64,000 bases of DNA from positions 62,001 to 126,000 of the forward strand of contig CAMLLO010000011.1 in the NCBI GenBank assembly GCA_946480915.1, in the 5' to 3' direction. The position numbers were made by a program, and so were the translations under genes. The notes under the pieces are model-generated. The model made no database searches. It saw only the letters and a program-made list of their open reading frames with translations, and was not told the DNA's origin. The stretch is from an uncultured Sphingobacteriaceae bacterium (GTDB taxonomy: Bacteria; Bacteroidota; Bacteroidia; Sphingobacteriales; Sphingobacteriaceae). This document shows, piece after piece, positions 52,740 through 61,225 of this stretch; the stretch's first letter is position 1, and each line of letters starts with the position of its first letter.

Positions 52740-54412
52740 TGTTTTCTTTGTTGAAAGTAGGTGCTTATTTCTTGAAGGTTTAGTGTATTGAGGCAGTTCG
52801 CCGCAGATATTCCGCCTTTTCGGGCAACCAGAAGCCCGAAGTGCATATCGTGGAATCCGTTATTACTATGCGCATCCGGGTTTATCGATAACATAACTCC
52901 CTTTTCTAAAGCGTATTGGTGCCAGCGCCAGTCCATATCTAAACGCAAGGGATTGGCATTAATTTCGATCACAACTCCATTTGCAGCGCAAGCATCTATT
53001 ACTTTTTTAAAATCAACGGGATAGCCACTTCTACTTAGCAGTAATCGCCCGCTTGGATGTCCCAGAATAGTGGTATATGGATTTTCTATCGCGGTTATAA
53101 GTCGGCTGGTGGCTTTTTCCTCATTCATTTTAAATACTGAATGAATAGATGCTACCACAAAGTCGAAGGTTGCTAATATTTCCGATGAATAATCTAACGA
53201 GCCATCGAAAAGTATGTCAGATTCGATGCCTTTAAAGATTTTAAAGCCATTCAGTTTTTTGTTTAATGTATCGATCTCTTGATGTTGGGCCAAAACTCTT
53301 TCCTCGTATAAGCCTTTTGCATAAAATGCAGATTTTGAATGGTCACTTATTCCAAGGTATTCCAGTTTTAGCTCATCCCTGCAAAACAATGCCATCTGCT
53401 CGAGAGTATTTACCCCATCGCTCCAAGTGCTGTGGTTGTGTAAAGAACCTTTTAAGTCTTTCCATTCTATCAAAGTGGGTAAAGTTCCCGCATCAGCTAA
53501 AGCGAACTCATTTCGACCTTCGCGAAGCTCAGGTTCTATAAATGGAAGTCCGGCTTTTAGATAAACTTCCTCTTCAGTTTTGAATTTGACAGAAGTTGTT
53601 TTTCCCAGCCGGATTTTTAGCTCTTCAATATGCGTTTCTGTACCAGTTTGCAGAGCCAGGCACAAGGGAAATTCTTCGGGATCGCAAAAGTTAAAATATA
53701 CTTTTATTCCCTGAATATTTTCTGATTCTATACTTTGTTCTTTAACATCGGTAACTTCAAGGGTCGAGATCTCTCTGATAGATTTTTCTATTTCTGCGCT
53801 TAATAAAGAACCAACTAATATATCGAGTCCATCAATTATTTCACATCTTCTGCGGTAATCTCCTGTAAAGGATATTTGTTCAACCGGAAGATCCTTTTTA
53901 AGTTTCTTCATCAGGTATTCGGCATATTCCTCAACCTGCGCATACAGATAGCGGCCGTTGCTGGCCATTTTAAACTCAATAGCCTTCTTGATTTCTTCCT
54001 GAGTTTTTGCACCGAAGCCTTTGGCTTCCAATAAGCGGTTTTCATTGCAGGCGTATAAAAGCTCACCGATGTCTTCAATTTCCAGATCCTTCCAGATAGT
54101 GAGGACTTTTTTCGGCCCTAAACCTTTGATTCCCATTATTTCAATCACCCCCGGAGGAGTTTTTTGATAAAGATCTTCCAACTCTCTGATTGTTCTCGTT
54201 TCAATCAGTTCCCAGATTTTTGCCGCGGTACTTTTGCCTATTGCAGAAATCTGTTCGAGTTCGCCCAGCGATTTTTTTGCCAGCGAAAAAGGTAGTTTAT
54301 CTATTGTGTAAGCCGAACTAGCCAGAGACTTTACTTTGAATGAATTTTCATTGTGCAGCTCCATCAACTGACTCAAAAGCCTTAATGTTCTGGCTATGGT
54401 TTTATTTTCCAT
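52736..54412 (-). CDS. PolX-like protein with degenerate polymerase site and intact PHP domain
   Basis: The 558-residue protein has an N-terminal 8-kDa-like HhH region (residues 45-130), a Pol-beta-type NT domain (about 150-310) and a C-terminal PHP domain from 320. The polymerase carboxylates are degraded: the expected GDxD is DGLD (194-197), and the usual VDLR is VYFN (238-241). The GSLRR nucleotide motif reads GDYRR. The PHP metal residues look intact: HNHSTWSDG (325-333), GISDHS, GIESDIL, ASIHS, LGHPSG and INPDAH. It may therefore be a nuclease or phosphoesterase, not a polymerase. The ATG at 54412 sits just after a strong promoter. Confidence 0.88.
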   Translation of the reverse strand: MENKTIARTLRLLSQLMELHNENSFKVKSLASSAYTIDKLPFSLAKKSLGELEQISAIGKSTAAKIWELIETRTIRELEDLYQKTPPGVIEIMGIKGLGPKKVLTIWKDLEIEDIGELLYACNENRLLEAKGFGAKTQEEIKKAIEFKMASNGRYLYAQVEEYAEYLMKKLKKDLPVEQISFTGDYRRRCEIIDGLDILVGSLLSAEIEKSIREISTLEVTDVKEQSIESENIQGIKVYFNFCDPEEFPLCLALQTGTETHIEELKIRLGKTTSVKFKTEEEVYLKAGLPFIEPELREGRNEFALADAGTLPTLIEWKDLKGSLHNHSTWSDGVNTLEQMALFCRDELKLEYLGISDHSKSAFYAKGLYEERVLAQHQEIDTLNKKLNGFKIFKGIESDILFDGSLDYSSEILATFDFVVASIHSVFKMNEEKATSRLITAIENPYTTILGHPSGRLLLSRSGYPVDFKKVIDACAANGVVIEINANPLRLDMDWRWHQYALEKGVMLSINPDAHSNNGFHDMHFGLLVARKGGISAANCLNTLNLQEISTYFQQRKH

Positions 54413-54420
54413 GTTGCCTT

Positions 54421-54451
54421 CAAAAATACACATTAAAAATACCGTCCCAAA
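54421..54451 (-). promoter_or_regulatory. Predicted polX-like operon promoter
   Basis: On the minus strand TTTG (54451-54448), a 19-base spacer and TATTTTTG (54428-54421) match the Bacteroidota consensus. The ATG at 54412 follows only 8 bases after the -7 element, so the transcript would be leaderless or nearly so. Confidence 0.65.
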
Positions 54452-54499
54452 TTCGAATTCCTTATTAACAAACTTTCATTCCCGTCTGATGTTTATTTC

Positions 54500-55606
54500 A
54501 TGTTGGGAAATAAATTAACTATATCGAAATCGGTACAATTGCTTTTGCTATTGTTCCTTGTTTTTAGCGGCTTATATTATGCGCGCTCATTTTTAATTCC
54601 GATTGCCTTTGCAGGGATTTTGGCCATGCTGCTTTTGCCGCTAAGTGTCAGATTAGAGAAAAGAGGGCTAAACAGGGGACTATCAGCGCTTGCTTGCCTA
54701 TTGATTTTTTTGCTTTCTGTGAGTGGAGTTATTGCTTTGCTCGTTTGGCAGATATCAGACCTGGCGAAAGATCTTTCACAGCTGGAACAAAAAATTATTT
54801 CTGCGATTGAACAGCTGGAGGTTTTTATAGACTCTAAATTAGGAATCCCTAAAGCAGAGCAGGAAAAGATCATTACAGAGCAGCAAAAGTCTGGCGAGTC
54901 TGCTGCATCTACTGCTATTTTTGGCTTTATGGGAATGCTGGTCGATATTATCCTGACCTTGGTATACACCTTTTTATTTATCTATTACCGAAGCCATTTA
55001 AGATCTTTCGTAATGAAACTGACACCTGTTGAAGAACATGATAAAACGGCGAGAATAATAAAGGATTCTTCGGCAGTTGCCCATAAATATTTAACAGGCA
55101 TATTTATGATGATTGTTTTGCTTTGGATTTTATACGGAATCGGATTTTCCCTCGCTGGTATTCCAAACGCGTTATTTTTTGCGGTGTTGTGTGGGATTTT
55201 GGAGATCGTGCCTTTTGTCGGAAATCTTACCGGTTCTGGAATTACGTTTTTAATGGCGATTAGCCAAGGTGGTGGAGCAATGGCAATTGGAGTGGTTATT
55301 ACTTATGCAACCGTGCAATTTATTCAAACGTATATTATTGAACCTCTAGTAGTTGGTGGTGAGGTTAATATTAATCCCTTATTTACAATTCTGGTATTAG
55401 TACTGGGAGAGACACTGTGGGGAATTTCAGGAATGGTATTGGCTATTCCCTTATTAGGAATCATTAAAATTATTTTCGATAATATCGAGTCATTAAAGCC
55501 TTACGGAATGTTAATAGGAGGTGAAAACAAGAAAAAGCAACGAAAATATGCAGATAAATTTAAGGGATGGATTAGTAAAGTAGCTAAAAAAGAGGTCCGG
55601 TCTTAA
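54500..55606 (+). CDS. AI-2E/PerM family transporter
   Basis: The 368-residue protein has about eight membrane segments and the family signature LAGIPNALFFAVLCGILEIVPFVGNLTGSGITFLMAI, with PLVVGGEVNINPLFTILVLVLGETLWGISGMVLAIPLLG. The long periplasmic coiled segment (KDLSQLEQKIISAIEQLEVFI) precedes it. Members include the E. coli TqsA exporter and sodium-proton antiporters, so the substrate is uncertain. It is monocistronic and divergent from the polX-like unit. Confidence 0.93.
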   Translation: MLGNKLTISKSVQLLLLLFLVFSGLYYARSFLIPIAFAGILAMLLLPLSVRLEKRGLNRGLSALACLLIFLLSVSGVIALLVWQISDLAKDLSQLEQKIISAIEQLEVFIDSKLGIPKAEQEKIITEQQKSGESAASTAIFGFMGMLVDIILTLVYTFLFIYYRSHLRSFVMKLTPVEEHDKTARIIKDSSAVAHKYLTGIFMMIVLLWILYGIGFSLAGIPNALFFAVLCGILEIVPFVGNLTGSGITFLMAISQGGGAMAIGVVITYATVQFIQTYIIEPLVVGGEVNINPLFTILVLVLGETLWGISGMVLAIPLLGIIKIIFDNIESLKPYGMLIGGENKKKQRKYADKFKGWISKVAKKEVRS

Positions 55607-55706
55607 ATGCTTTCGGTTTTAGGCCAATGTATGTGTTCTCAATTCGATAAGTACCTGGCAGAAAAGCATATTGCTGAAAAATGCTCCAACAATATGCTGA
55701 TGTTTT

Positions 55707-56021
55707 TTAATGCTCTTTCAAACGCCCCACAACTGTATCAAGCGCAGCTTTCATTTTGTCAGTAGCCGCTTTTACCGCAAGCTCAATTGTATCTCCGTGT
55801 GTGGTTACCGCTATTGGCTGCAAGCCTTCAAGACGAGCCTCAAGTAGACAGCGCTGATCATTTTTACCTTCTTTATTTCCATTTTCATCCGATAGATGAA
55901 CTTCTATCCTGGATATGTGACTGCTAAACCGGCCTAGGGCCTCGGCTATAGCTGAACTAAAATAAGCGCTCTGACGATCGCTTCCATCAATATTATGATC
56001 TGTATTAAATTGAATTATCAT
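55707..56021 (-). CDS. Ribosome hibernation-promoting factor (HPF/RaiA family)
   Basis: The 104-residue protein has the single-domain beta-alpha-beta-beta-beta-alpha pattern of the HPF family: SAIAEALGRFSSHISRIEVHLSDENGNKEG, RCLLEARLEGLQPIAVTTHGDTIELAVKAATDKMKAALD. It probably binds the 30S subunit in stationary phase. It lacks the long HPF C-terminal dimerisation domain, so it resembles RaiA/short HPF. Alternatively it may be a divergent paralogue with another role. The gene appears to stand alone. Confidence 0.8.
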   Translation of the reverse strand: MIIQFNTDHNIDGSDRQSAYFSSAIAEALGRFSSHISRIEVHLSDENGNKEGKNDQRCLLEARLEGLQPIAVTTHGDTIELAVKAATDKMKAALDTVVGRLKEH

Positions 56022-56173
56022 GTTTGTTTTTTTTGTAATCTAACGATAATAGAATGAGATTTGATATTAAAATGTTAAATAAAAAGAAATCTGTATTTGC
56101 GAATGGTTTGGAAATAAAATAAGGTGATGGCTATCCGCCAGTCACCTTATTCATTATCTAAAAAAGTTTTTAT

Positions 56174-56620
56174 TTACTGAACTCTTCCGTCTTTCTTGTC
56201 CTGCGAGCGACCAATTACATAGCCCGCTCCGGCACCGACCAAGCCGCCCACAACTGCACCACGGCCGTCTTTCTTATCGACGATTATTCCAGTAACCGCA
56301 CCAGCTCCGGCACCTATAGCGGCACCTTTAGCAGCTTTACTCCATCCTTTTTTAGCCGGTTGGGTATTAGTATAAGTTTCCGAAACGCCTTTAACATAGG
56401 TTCGTTCAGAATTTGAAGAAGATTTAGAATTTTGCAAAGAAAGTTGCTCTTTCTTCTGTGCTATTTCAATAGTTCTTGCTTCAGCCCTTTGAAAGCTGTC
56501 TAACCTGATACTGTCTTTCACCTGCTTTAAGGCTTGTTCCTTAAGCTGGTTATTCATTTTAGAATTGTTATTACAAGCCGCCAGGGCGGCCAAGACAAAG
56601 ACAAATGCTATCCGTTTCAT
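56174..56620 (-). CDS. Glycine-zipper lipoprotein (YMGG-like)
   Basis: The 148-residue protein begins with a lipoprotein signal (lipobox ALAAC around residue 15) and has a charged helix rich in Lys/Arg/Gln. The C-terminal glycine zipper is GAAIGAGAGAVTGIIV then GAVVGGLVGAGAGYVIG. Glycine zippers mediate tight packing in membranes. Family members are often annotated as osmotic or envelope stress lipoproteins. The exact function is unknown. No neighbour is closely spaced, so it is probably a single-gene unit. Confidence 0.8.
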   Translation of the reverse strand: MKRIAFVFVLAALAACNNNSKMNNQLKEQALKQVKDSIRLDSFQRAEARTIEIAQKKEQLSLQNSKSSSNSERTYVKGVSETYTNTQPAKKGWSKAAKGAAIGAGAGAVTGIIVDKKDGRGAVVGGLVGAGAGYVIGRSQDKKDGRVQ

Positions 56621-57091
56621 AAAATTTATTTATTGGTGTTTTATTTGACTACAGATGTTGCTTGAACATCCGTTTGACCATGATAGTCGTAATCTTTAAT
56701 CTACCATACAAAGATCCGGCCAGCTTTTCTTTAAAGTCAATAAACTTGCTTAGGATGCCTTTAATCTACAAGGAGCAGGAAATAAAGTATCCATTTGATT
56801 TTGTCGGAGACCCTGTTTTCTGCTAATCTATACAGTATTTAGTCTCCCCGGGGCAGACAAGACAGCAGAAAGAGGAGAAGCATGCTCTCCCGGTGCCCAT
56901 AAATCGAATTCTTCGCCCATAAGGGTGTAAACATCGGCAATAGCTTAAATTAAAAACCTTCGCTTTGTTTAATTGTCTGTAATTCACTGCTATATATGTT
57001 TGTGCCCAGCATGAATTTAGCAGGAAGCTATCATTGGAAAACGGAAAGGCCGAAAACCGGAAGAGTAGGCAAAATCATAAAACTAATAACT
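56621..57091. other. 471-base intergenic region
   Basis: This stretch lies between the glycine-zipper lipoprotein and the GYD gene. A small dyad (GATGTT-N5-AACATC) is at 56652-56668. A short minus-strand frame around 56830-56945 looks vaguely protein-like but is closed by a stop at both ends. No promoter of the TAnnTTTG type is evident. Confidence 0.5.
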
Positions 57092-57418
57092 ATGGCTTTG
57101 TATTTAACACGCTTCAGCTATACCCCCGAAACCTGGGCAAGGCTGATAAAAAATCCTGAAGATCGTCGGGAAGCTGCCCGAAAATACATCGAATCTGTTG
57201 GCGGAAAACTTCATGGCTTCTGGTATGCCTTTGGCGCATACGACGGCTATAACCTATGGGAAGCACCTGACCACGTTTCGATGGCTACTGTTGTAATTGC
57301 GATCAGCAGCGGCGGGGCTTTGTCGAAATGCGAAACCACGTTGCTCCTTACAGTAGAAGAAACCATACAAGCGCTTGGACGGGCAGGCTCGGTTGGCTAC
57401 CAGGCTCCCGGTACCTAA
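57092..57418 (+). CDS. GYD domain-containing protein
   Basis: The 108-residue protein has the GYD-type ferredoxin-like pattern ALYLTRFSYTPETWARLIKNPEDRREAARKYIESVGGKLHGFWYAFGAYDGYNLWEAPD, then VAIAISSGGALSKCETTLLLTVEE. The GAYDGY core gives the family its name. The function is unknown; structure relatives are dimeric alpha-beta barrels. The ATG at 57092 is chosen. A longer frame from 56996 adds a basic stretch with no family similarity. Confidence 0.85.
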   Translation: MALYLTRFSYTPETWARLIKNPEDRREAARKYIESVGGKLHGFWYAFGAYDGYNLWEAPDHVSMATVVIAISSGGALSKCETTLLLTVEETIQALGRAGSVGYQAPGT

Positions 57419-57624
57419 TCGAATAGGTGGCAAGGCACGGCCGGGCTTTATATTTGTTGAACTTCGAAATTATTCGTTTGTCTCCCAGAATCCTTCGAGT
57501 TTGTGAGAGCATGGGACGAGCTGTCTCTTTACTGTGCCTTTAAATGATAAATCTTGCCCAAAAGATAAATTATTTGTAACCCTTTCATCGCGAGCTCTCT
57601 CAAATGGTAAATAAACAAACGATA

Positions 57625-58011
57625 ATGGACACATCAAATAAAACAGTTAAAGACGTTCAAAAACTCCTTACTTTAACTTACGGGGTAATTCCAATTGTAG
57701 CAGGTGCTGATAAGTTTACCAATTTGTTAACAGATTGGGAAAAATATCTAAATCCCGTATTAAAAAACAATTTGCCTTTTAGTGCTCACACATTTATGCT
57801 GGTTGTTGGACTGATAGAAATTATAGCAGGTGTTTTGGTTTTTATTAAGCCTGAGAAGGGCGGGTATCTTGTATGCATCTGGCTGGTGTCAATCGCTCTG
57901 ACCTTACTTGCTGGTGGTAACTATCTGGATGTTGCGGTTCGCGATTTAGCTATGGCAGTCGGTGCATTTTCATTGGCGAAGATATCTTCACATTCAAAAG
58001 TAATTGTATGA
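57625..58011 (+). CDS. DoxX-like small membrane protein
   Basis: The protein (128 residues from the ATG at 57625, or 135 from the ATG at 57604) has four hydrophobic helices: LLTLTYGVIPIVAGADKF, AHTFMLVVGLIEIIAGVLVFI, GYLVCIWLVSIALTLLAGG and LDVAVRDLAMAVGAFSLAKI. The arrangement resembles DoxX/DUF-type quinone-linked proteins, but I cannot assign it with certainty. The flavin reductase gene overlaps its stop by 4 bases, so the pair is likely a functional unit. Confidence 0.65.
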   Translation: MDTSNKTVKDVQKLLTLTYGVIPIVAGADKFTNLLTDWEKYLNPVLKNNLPFSAHTFMLVVGLIEIIAGVLVFIKPEKGGYLVCIWLVSIALTLLAGGNYLDVAVRDLAMAVGAFSLAKISSHSKVIV

Positions 58012-58676
58012 GCAAACACATAGTCAAAGTATTAAAAACAGATTTTGTAACTCATAACGTAAAACGTTTTGTAGTAGAAAAACCAGCAGGGTTTACTTTC
58101 GTGCCGGGACAAGCTGCTGATATCTCAATTAATCAGCCAGGCCTTGAAGAAGAACTTCGGCCATTCACTTTCACTTCAATGAATGGATCGAATTATCTGG
58201 AATTTATTATTAAGATCTATGGGGGGCATGATGGTGTGACCAAAAAACTTGGACTGTTAGGCGTGGGAGATGAGTTGATTTTCCACGACGTTTTTGGAAC
58301 TATAACCTATCAGGGTGCTGGATTGTATATTGCCGGAGGTGCCGGAATTACGCCTTTCATTTCAATTTTTCGTGATTTGAAATCGAAAAATAAGTTGAAG
58401 GACAACACTCTAATATTTGTAAACCGAACTGCTGACGATGTTATTCTGGAGGAAGAATTAAAAGACATGCTTGCAGATAATTTTATCAGCGTGATTGAAA
58501 AGTCGGCCGATCCTTCAATCCCAGCAAAGTTTATCGACCGCGAACTATTAAAACCTTACGTGGGGCAGCAAAATGAATTCTACTATATCTGTGGACCGGA
58601 AGGATTTACCAATATTATGATTCAGTATTTACAGGATTTGGGAATTGACAGATCACGTATCATAATTGAACAGTAA
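58008..58676 (+). CDS. FAD-dependent ferredoxin reductase-like oxidoreductase
   Basis: The 222-residue protein has an FAD domain (FVPGQAADISI and ELRPFTFTSM as the RxYS-type flavin motif) and an NAD(P) domain (YIAGGAGITPFISI and YICGPEGFTNIMI). It lacks a [2Fe-2S] domain, so it is a bare reductase of the flavodoxin/phenol hydroxylase reductase type. It is coupled to the DoxX-like membrane protein by a 4-base overlap and to the queD remnant by 1 base. It may reduce a membrane acceptor (inferred). Confidence 0.88.
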   Translation: MSKHIVKVLKTDFVTHNVKRFVVEKPAGFTFVPGQAADISINQPGLEEELRPFTFTSMNGSNYLEFIIKIYGGHDGVTKKLGLLGVGDELIFHDVFGTITYQGAGLYIAGGAGITPFISIFRDLKSKNKLKDNTLIFVNRTADDVILEEELKDMLADNFISVIEKSADPSIPAKFIDRELLKPYVGQQNEFYYICGPEGFTNIMIQYLQDLGIDRSRIIIEQ

Positions 58677-59082
58677 TGGTAGCAACAATTTGCAGGAAAG
58701 TGCATTTCAATGCTGCGCACCGTTTGAATAACCCAAATTGGGATGAAGCAACCAATCAGCAAGTTTTTGGAAAATGTAATAATGCCAATTATCATGGACC
58801 AATTACGAGCTGATAGTTAAAATAACTGGTGAAATTGATCCGGAAACGGGATATGTTATGGATATCAAGCTGTTAAAGGACCTGCTTGAAAACGAAGTGT
58901 TAGATAAATTTGATCATAGAAATTTGAATCTTGACACTGTGGAATTCGGGAAGCTTAATCCTACCGCAGAAAACATGGCGGTAGTGATTTATAATATTCT
59001 GCAAACGCAAATTGGACGGGATAAAAAATTGGGAATAATACTTTATGAAACAGATAGAAATTATGTTGAATTCAATGGATAG
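58676..59082 (+). pseudogene. queD: Frameshifted 6-pyruvoyltetrahydropterin synthase/QueD
   Basis: The first 41 codons (MVATICRKVHFNAAHRL, then FGKCNNANYHG) match the N-terminal half of 6-carboxytetrahydropterin synthase, with zinc ligand His and catalytic Cys. The frame then reads into TGA at 58811. One frame over, NYELIVK continues through FDHRNLNLD and ETDRNYVEF to TAG at 59082. A single missing base at about 58799, inside the HGHNY zinc motif, accounts for this. With the base restored the protein would be about 135 residues, the family norm. It could be a real inactivation or an assembly error. Confidence 0.85.
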
Positions 59083-59743
59083 CAATAGTCTTTCACAACT
59101 TGAAGATTTACTGGGAGAGCAGCACATAAGTACTTCATATGATACTCCATTAAGGGTTGACGCCTTCGAGAAAAGCGATGATGAAAAAATAGCTGCTATT
59201 TCGGGACACTTCAGGGAAATAATGAATATTCTGGGCTTGGATCTCAGCGATGATAGCTTAAACGGAACTCCTAACAGAGTGGCTAAAATGTACGTTAAGG
59301 AAATCTTTTCTGGTTTAGATCCCCTAAATAAACCATCAATAGCTTTATTTGATAACAAGTATCAGTACAATCAAATGCTTGTTGAGAAAAATATCACCTT
59401 ATATTCAAATTGCGAGCATCATTTTGTTCCCATTATAGGGAAGGCGCACATTGCCTATATTTCAGCGGGTAAAGTTATCGGACTATCTAAATTAAATCGT
59501 ATCGTTCAATATTATTCACAAAGACCTCAGGTGCAGGAACGCTTAACTATCCAAGTTGCCAATGAGTTAAAATCAGTTCTCGGAACAGATGATGTGGCTG
59601 TTGTAATTGATGCTGCACATCTATGTGTTTCATCAAGAGGTATCAAAGATACGGGAAGCACTACAGTTACTGCAGAATACAGTGGTGCTTTTCTAGACCC
59701 GGACAGAAAGAAAGAGTTTTTAAGCTATCTGTCGCATATCTGA
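59075..59743 (+). CDS. folE: GTP cyclohydrolase I
   Basis: The 222-residue enzyme has GTPNRVAKMYVKEIF, the zinc ligands Cys and His in YSNCEHHFVPIIGKAHIAYI, IGLSKLNRIVQYYSQRPQVQERLT and AAHLCVSSRGIKDTGSTTVT with the second Cys. It converts GTP to dihydroneopterin triphosphate, the shared precursor of folate, queuosine and pterins. The ATG at 59075 overlaps the queD remnant by 8 bases, so translation was probably coupled. Upstream ATGs at 59045 and 59063 are possible. Confidence 0.95.
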   Translation: MDSNSLSQLEDLLGEQHISTSYDTPLRVDAFEKSDDEKIAAISGHFREIMNILGLDLSDDSLNGTPNRVAKMYVKEIFSGLDPLNKPSIALFDNKYQYNQMLVEKNITLYSNCEHHFVPIIGKAHIAYISAGKVIGLSKLNRIVQYYSQRPQVQERLTIQVANELKSVLGTDDVAVVIDAAHLCVSSRGIKDTGSTTVTAEYSGAFLDPDRKKEFLSYLSHI

Positions 59744-59781
59744 AATTAACAGGTGGTAATGAAATCTCTGAAAAAGAAAGC

Positions 59782-59814
59782 GATACGGACCTTTACAAAA
59801 TAGAGGCCCGTATC
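59782..59814. terminator. Hairpin between folE and the GH1-like gene
   Basis: An 11-bp stem with one mismatch (GATACGGACCT against AGGCCCGTATC) has an 11-base loop and lies 38 bases after folE. It lacks a T tract, so terminator function is uncertain. Confidence 0.4.
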
Positions 59815-59876
59815 TGGATGAAACCGTTTCGGGATTTCTGGCCCCCAATGACGGAAAGAAATAAAGCAAATCTTCA

Positions 59877-61220
59877 TTATACATCTACTTTCAATCTCGC
59901 CGCTTGATCTGTAATTTGGAACATCTCTCCATAGGGAACCATGGTGATTTGGCCAAACTGCTCAAGTAAATTTCTGTAAGCGTGCGCTACTTCCCTCGGC
60001 TTTCTATTCATATCAAATAATCCGCATTCATTTATTATGCCTTTTTGTTCAGCTAATCCAATGTGCCAGTCAACTTGATCTATCAAACTGTACCATGTGA
60101 AGCCAACAACCGGTACACCATCCTTCCGCATTTCTAAAACATTTATCCATTGCTTCCATAGCCAGGTAGGTGCTCTTGATGCATCAAAAACATTCGTTTC
60201 GGTATGCATTACCGGTTTTTTATACCGTTGGTAATATTGTTTGGTGATCTGATACCATCCAAAAACATCCGAAGCTCCCATCCATGAGCCATCTTTCAAT
60301 AAGATTCTTTCATTTCTTCCGTAATAGTCGTTTCCCAATACCTGATATCCGGGAGGTTCGCCCGCCATAAACCAGTCATATTCTTTCTTCGTCAAACCAT
60401 TGTCGAAGAGATAATTAAGGACATCCGAATCACATGGATGAGCATAAAGAAGGTCGAGCGCTATAAAGCGAAGTTTATTGATGAGTGATATTTCCGGTGA
60501 TTTAGATACATATCCTTCATGAATATACTCTGCGCTTTCGCTTTGAACGATCACACAATTAGGTCGGTGCTTCGCGAGTTGATGATTGCCAAGTATACTG
60601 GCAGCCACAACATTTTTCAGGGCGGTTACAAAAGCCTTATCGCTTGTGAGCTGTTCATTCCAGACACCGTCTTTCGCACTACCCTTAGCTGTAACATAGA
60701 TTTCGTTAATTGGGGTGTAAAAACGTACCCAGGGATATCGTTTTGCCACCTCAGCTGCATAATTAGCAAAGAAAAAAGGCAATTCCGGATTCTGATAATT
60801 GCCAATCCAGTCGGGTACACCAAAGTGCATCAAGTCGAGTATGGGTGTAATTCCCAGCTTTTTGATTTCTGCCATCACTTCGTCGGCAAAGCTCCAATCA
60901 TATTTATCGGTCGCTAGTTGAATAGAGTAATAGGGTAGGCCATAACGTAAAACATTTAATCCAAGCTCTTTAACCAAATTCAAATCTTCTTTCCAATATT
61001 GATAGTGACCACACTCTTTCAGCAGGTCTCTTCTGATTTTTCCATGATTGATGGTGGGATAGGAGCATTCGATACCTGTTGCGAACATAAAGTTGCTGGC
61101 AGTATGTAGTGGCATTCCACTGCCGTCGCTTCCGCTTGCTCCGCCATATTGATCGCCCTCATAATAAGCAGGAGAGCCATATTTTTTATTTATAATATCA
61201 AGAAAGCTTTTTTTCGCCAT
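59877..61220 (-). CDS. Glycoside hydrolase family 1-like protein
   Basis: The 447-residue TIM barrel carries the GH1 landmarks in altered form. The acid/base segment reads TPINEIY instead of TxNEP, and the nucleophile segment reads HTETN instead of ITENG. WYSLIDQVDW near the end resembles the GH1 aglycone loop region. It lacks a signal peptide, so it should act in the cytoplasm. Such divergent GH1 proteins often sit beside oxidoreductases. The two glutamates are kept, so activity is plausible. It lies 5 bases after the GMC gene. Confidence 0.8.
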   Translation of the reverse strand: MAKKSFLDIINKKYGSPAYYEGDQYGGASGSDGSGMPLHTASNFMFATGIECSYPTINHGKIRRDLLKECGHYQYWKEDLNLVKELGLNVLRYGLPYYSIQLATDKYDWSFADEVMAEIKKLGITPILDLMHFGVPDWIGNYQNPELPFFFANYAAEVAKRYPWVRFYTPINEIYVTAKGSAKDGVWNEQLTSDKAFVTALKNVVAASILGNHQLAKHRPNCVIVQSESAEYIHEGYVSKSPEISLINKLRFIALDLLYAHPCDSDVLNYLFDNGLTKKEYDWFMAGEPPGYQVLGNDYYGRNERILLKDGSWMGASDVFGWYQITKQYYQRYKKPVMHTETNVFDASRAPTWLWKQWINVLEMRKDGVPVVGFTWYSLIDQVDWHIGLAEQKGIINECGLFDMNRKPREVAHAYRNLLEQFGQITMVPYGEMFQITDQAARLKVDV

Positions 61221-61225
61221 GGTTT

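Noticed and set aside
55607..55768. A 53-codon frame starting right after the AI-2E-type gene stop
   Set aside because: It overlaps the 3' end of the HPF gene on the other strand and shows no protein-like pattern or family motif.
56830..56945. Short minus-strand frame that reads protein-like
   Set aside because: Only about 38 codons, bounded by stops on both sides, without a start codon or recognised domain. At most a gene remnant.
59744..59907. Open stretch after folE
   Set aside because: It follows the folE stop without a good start, overlaps the GH1-like gene end on the other strand, and contains a hairpin.
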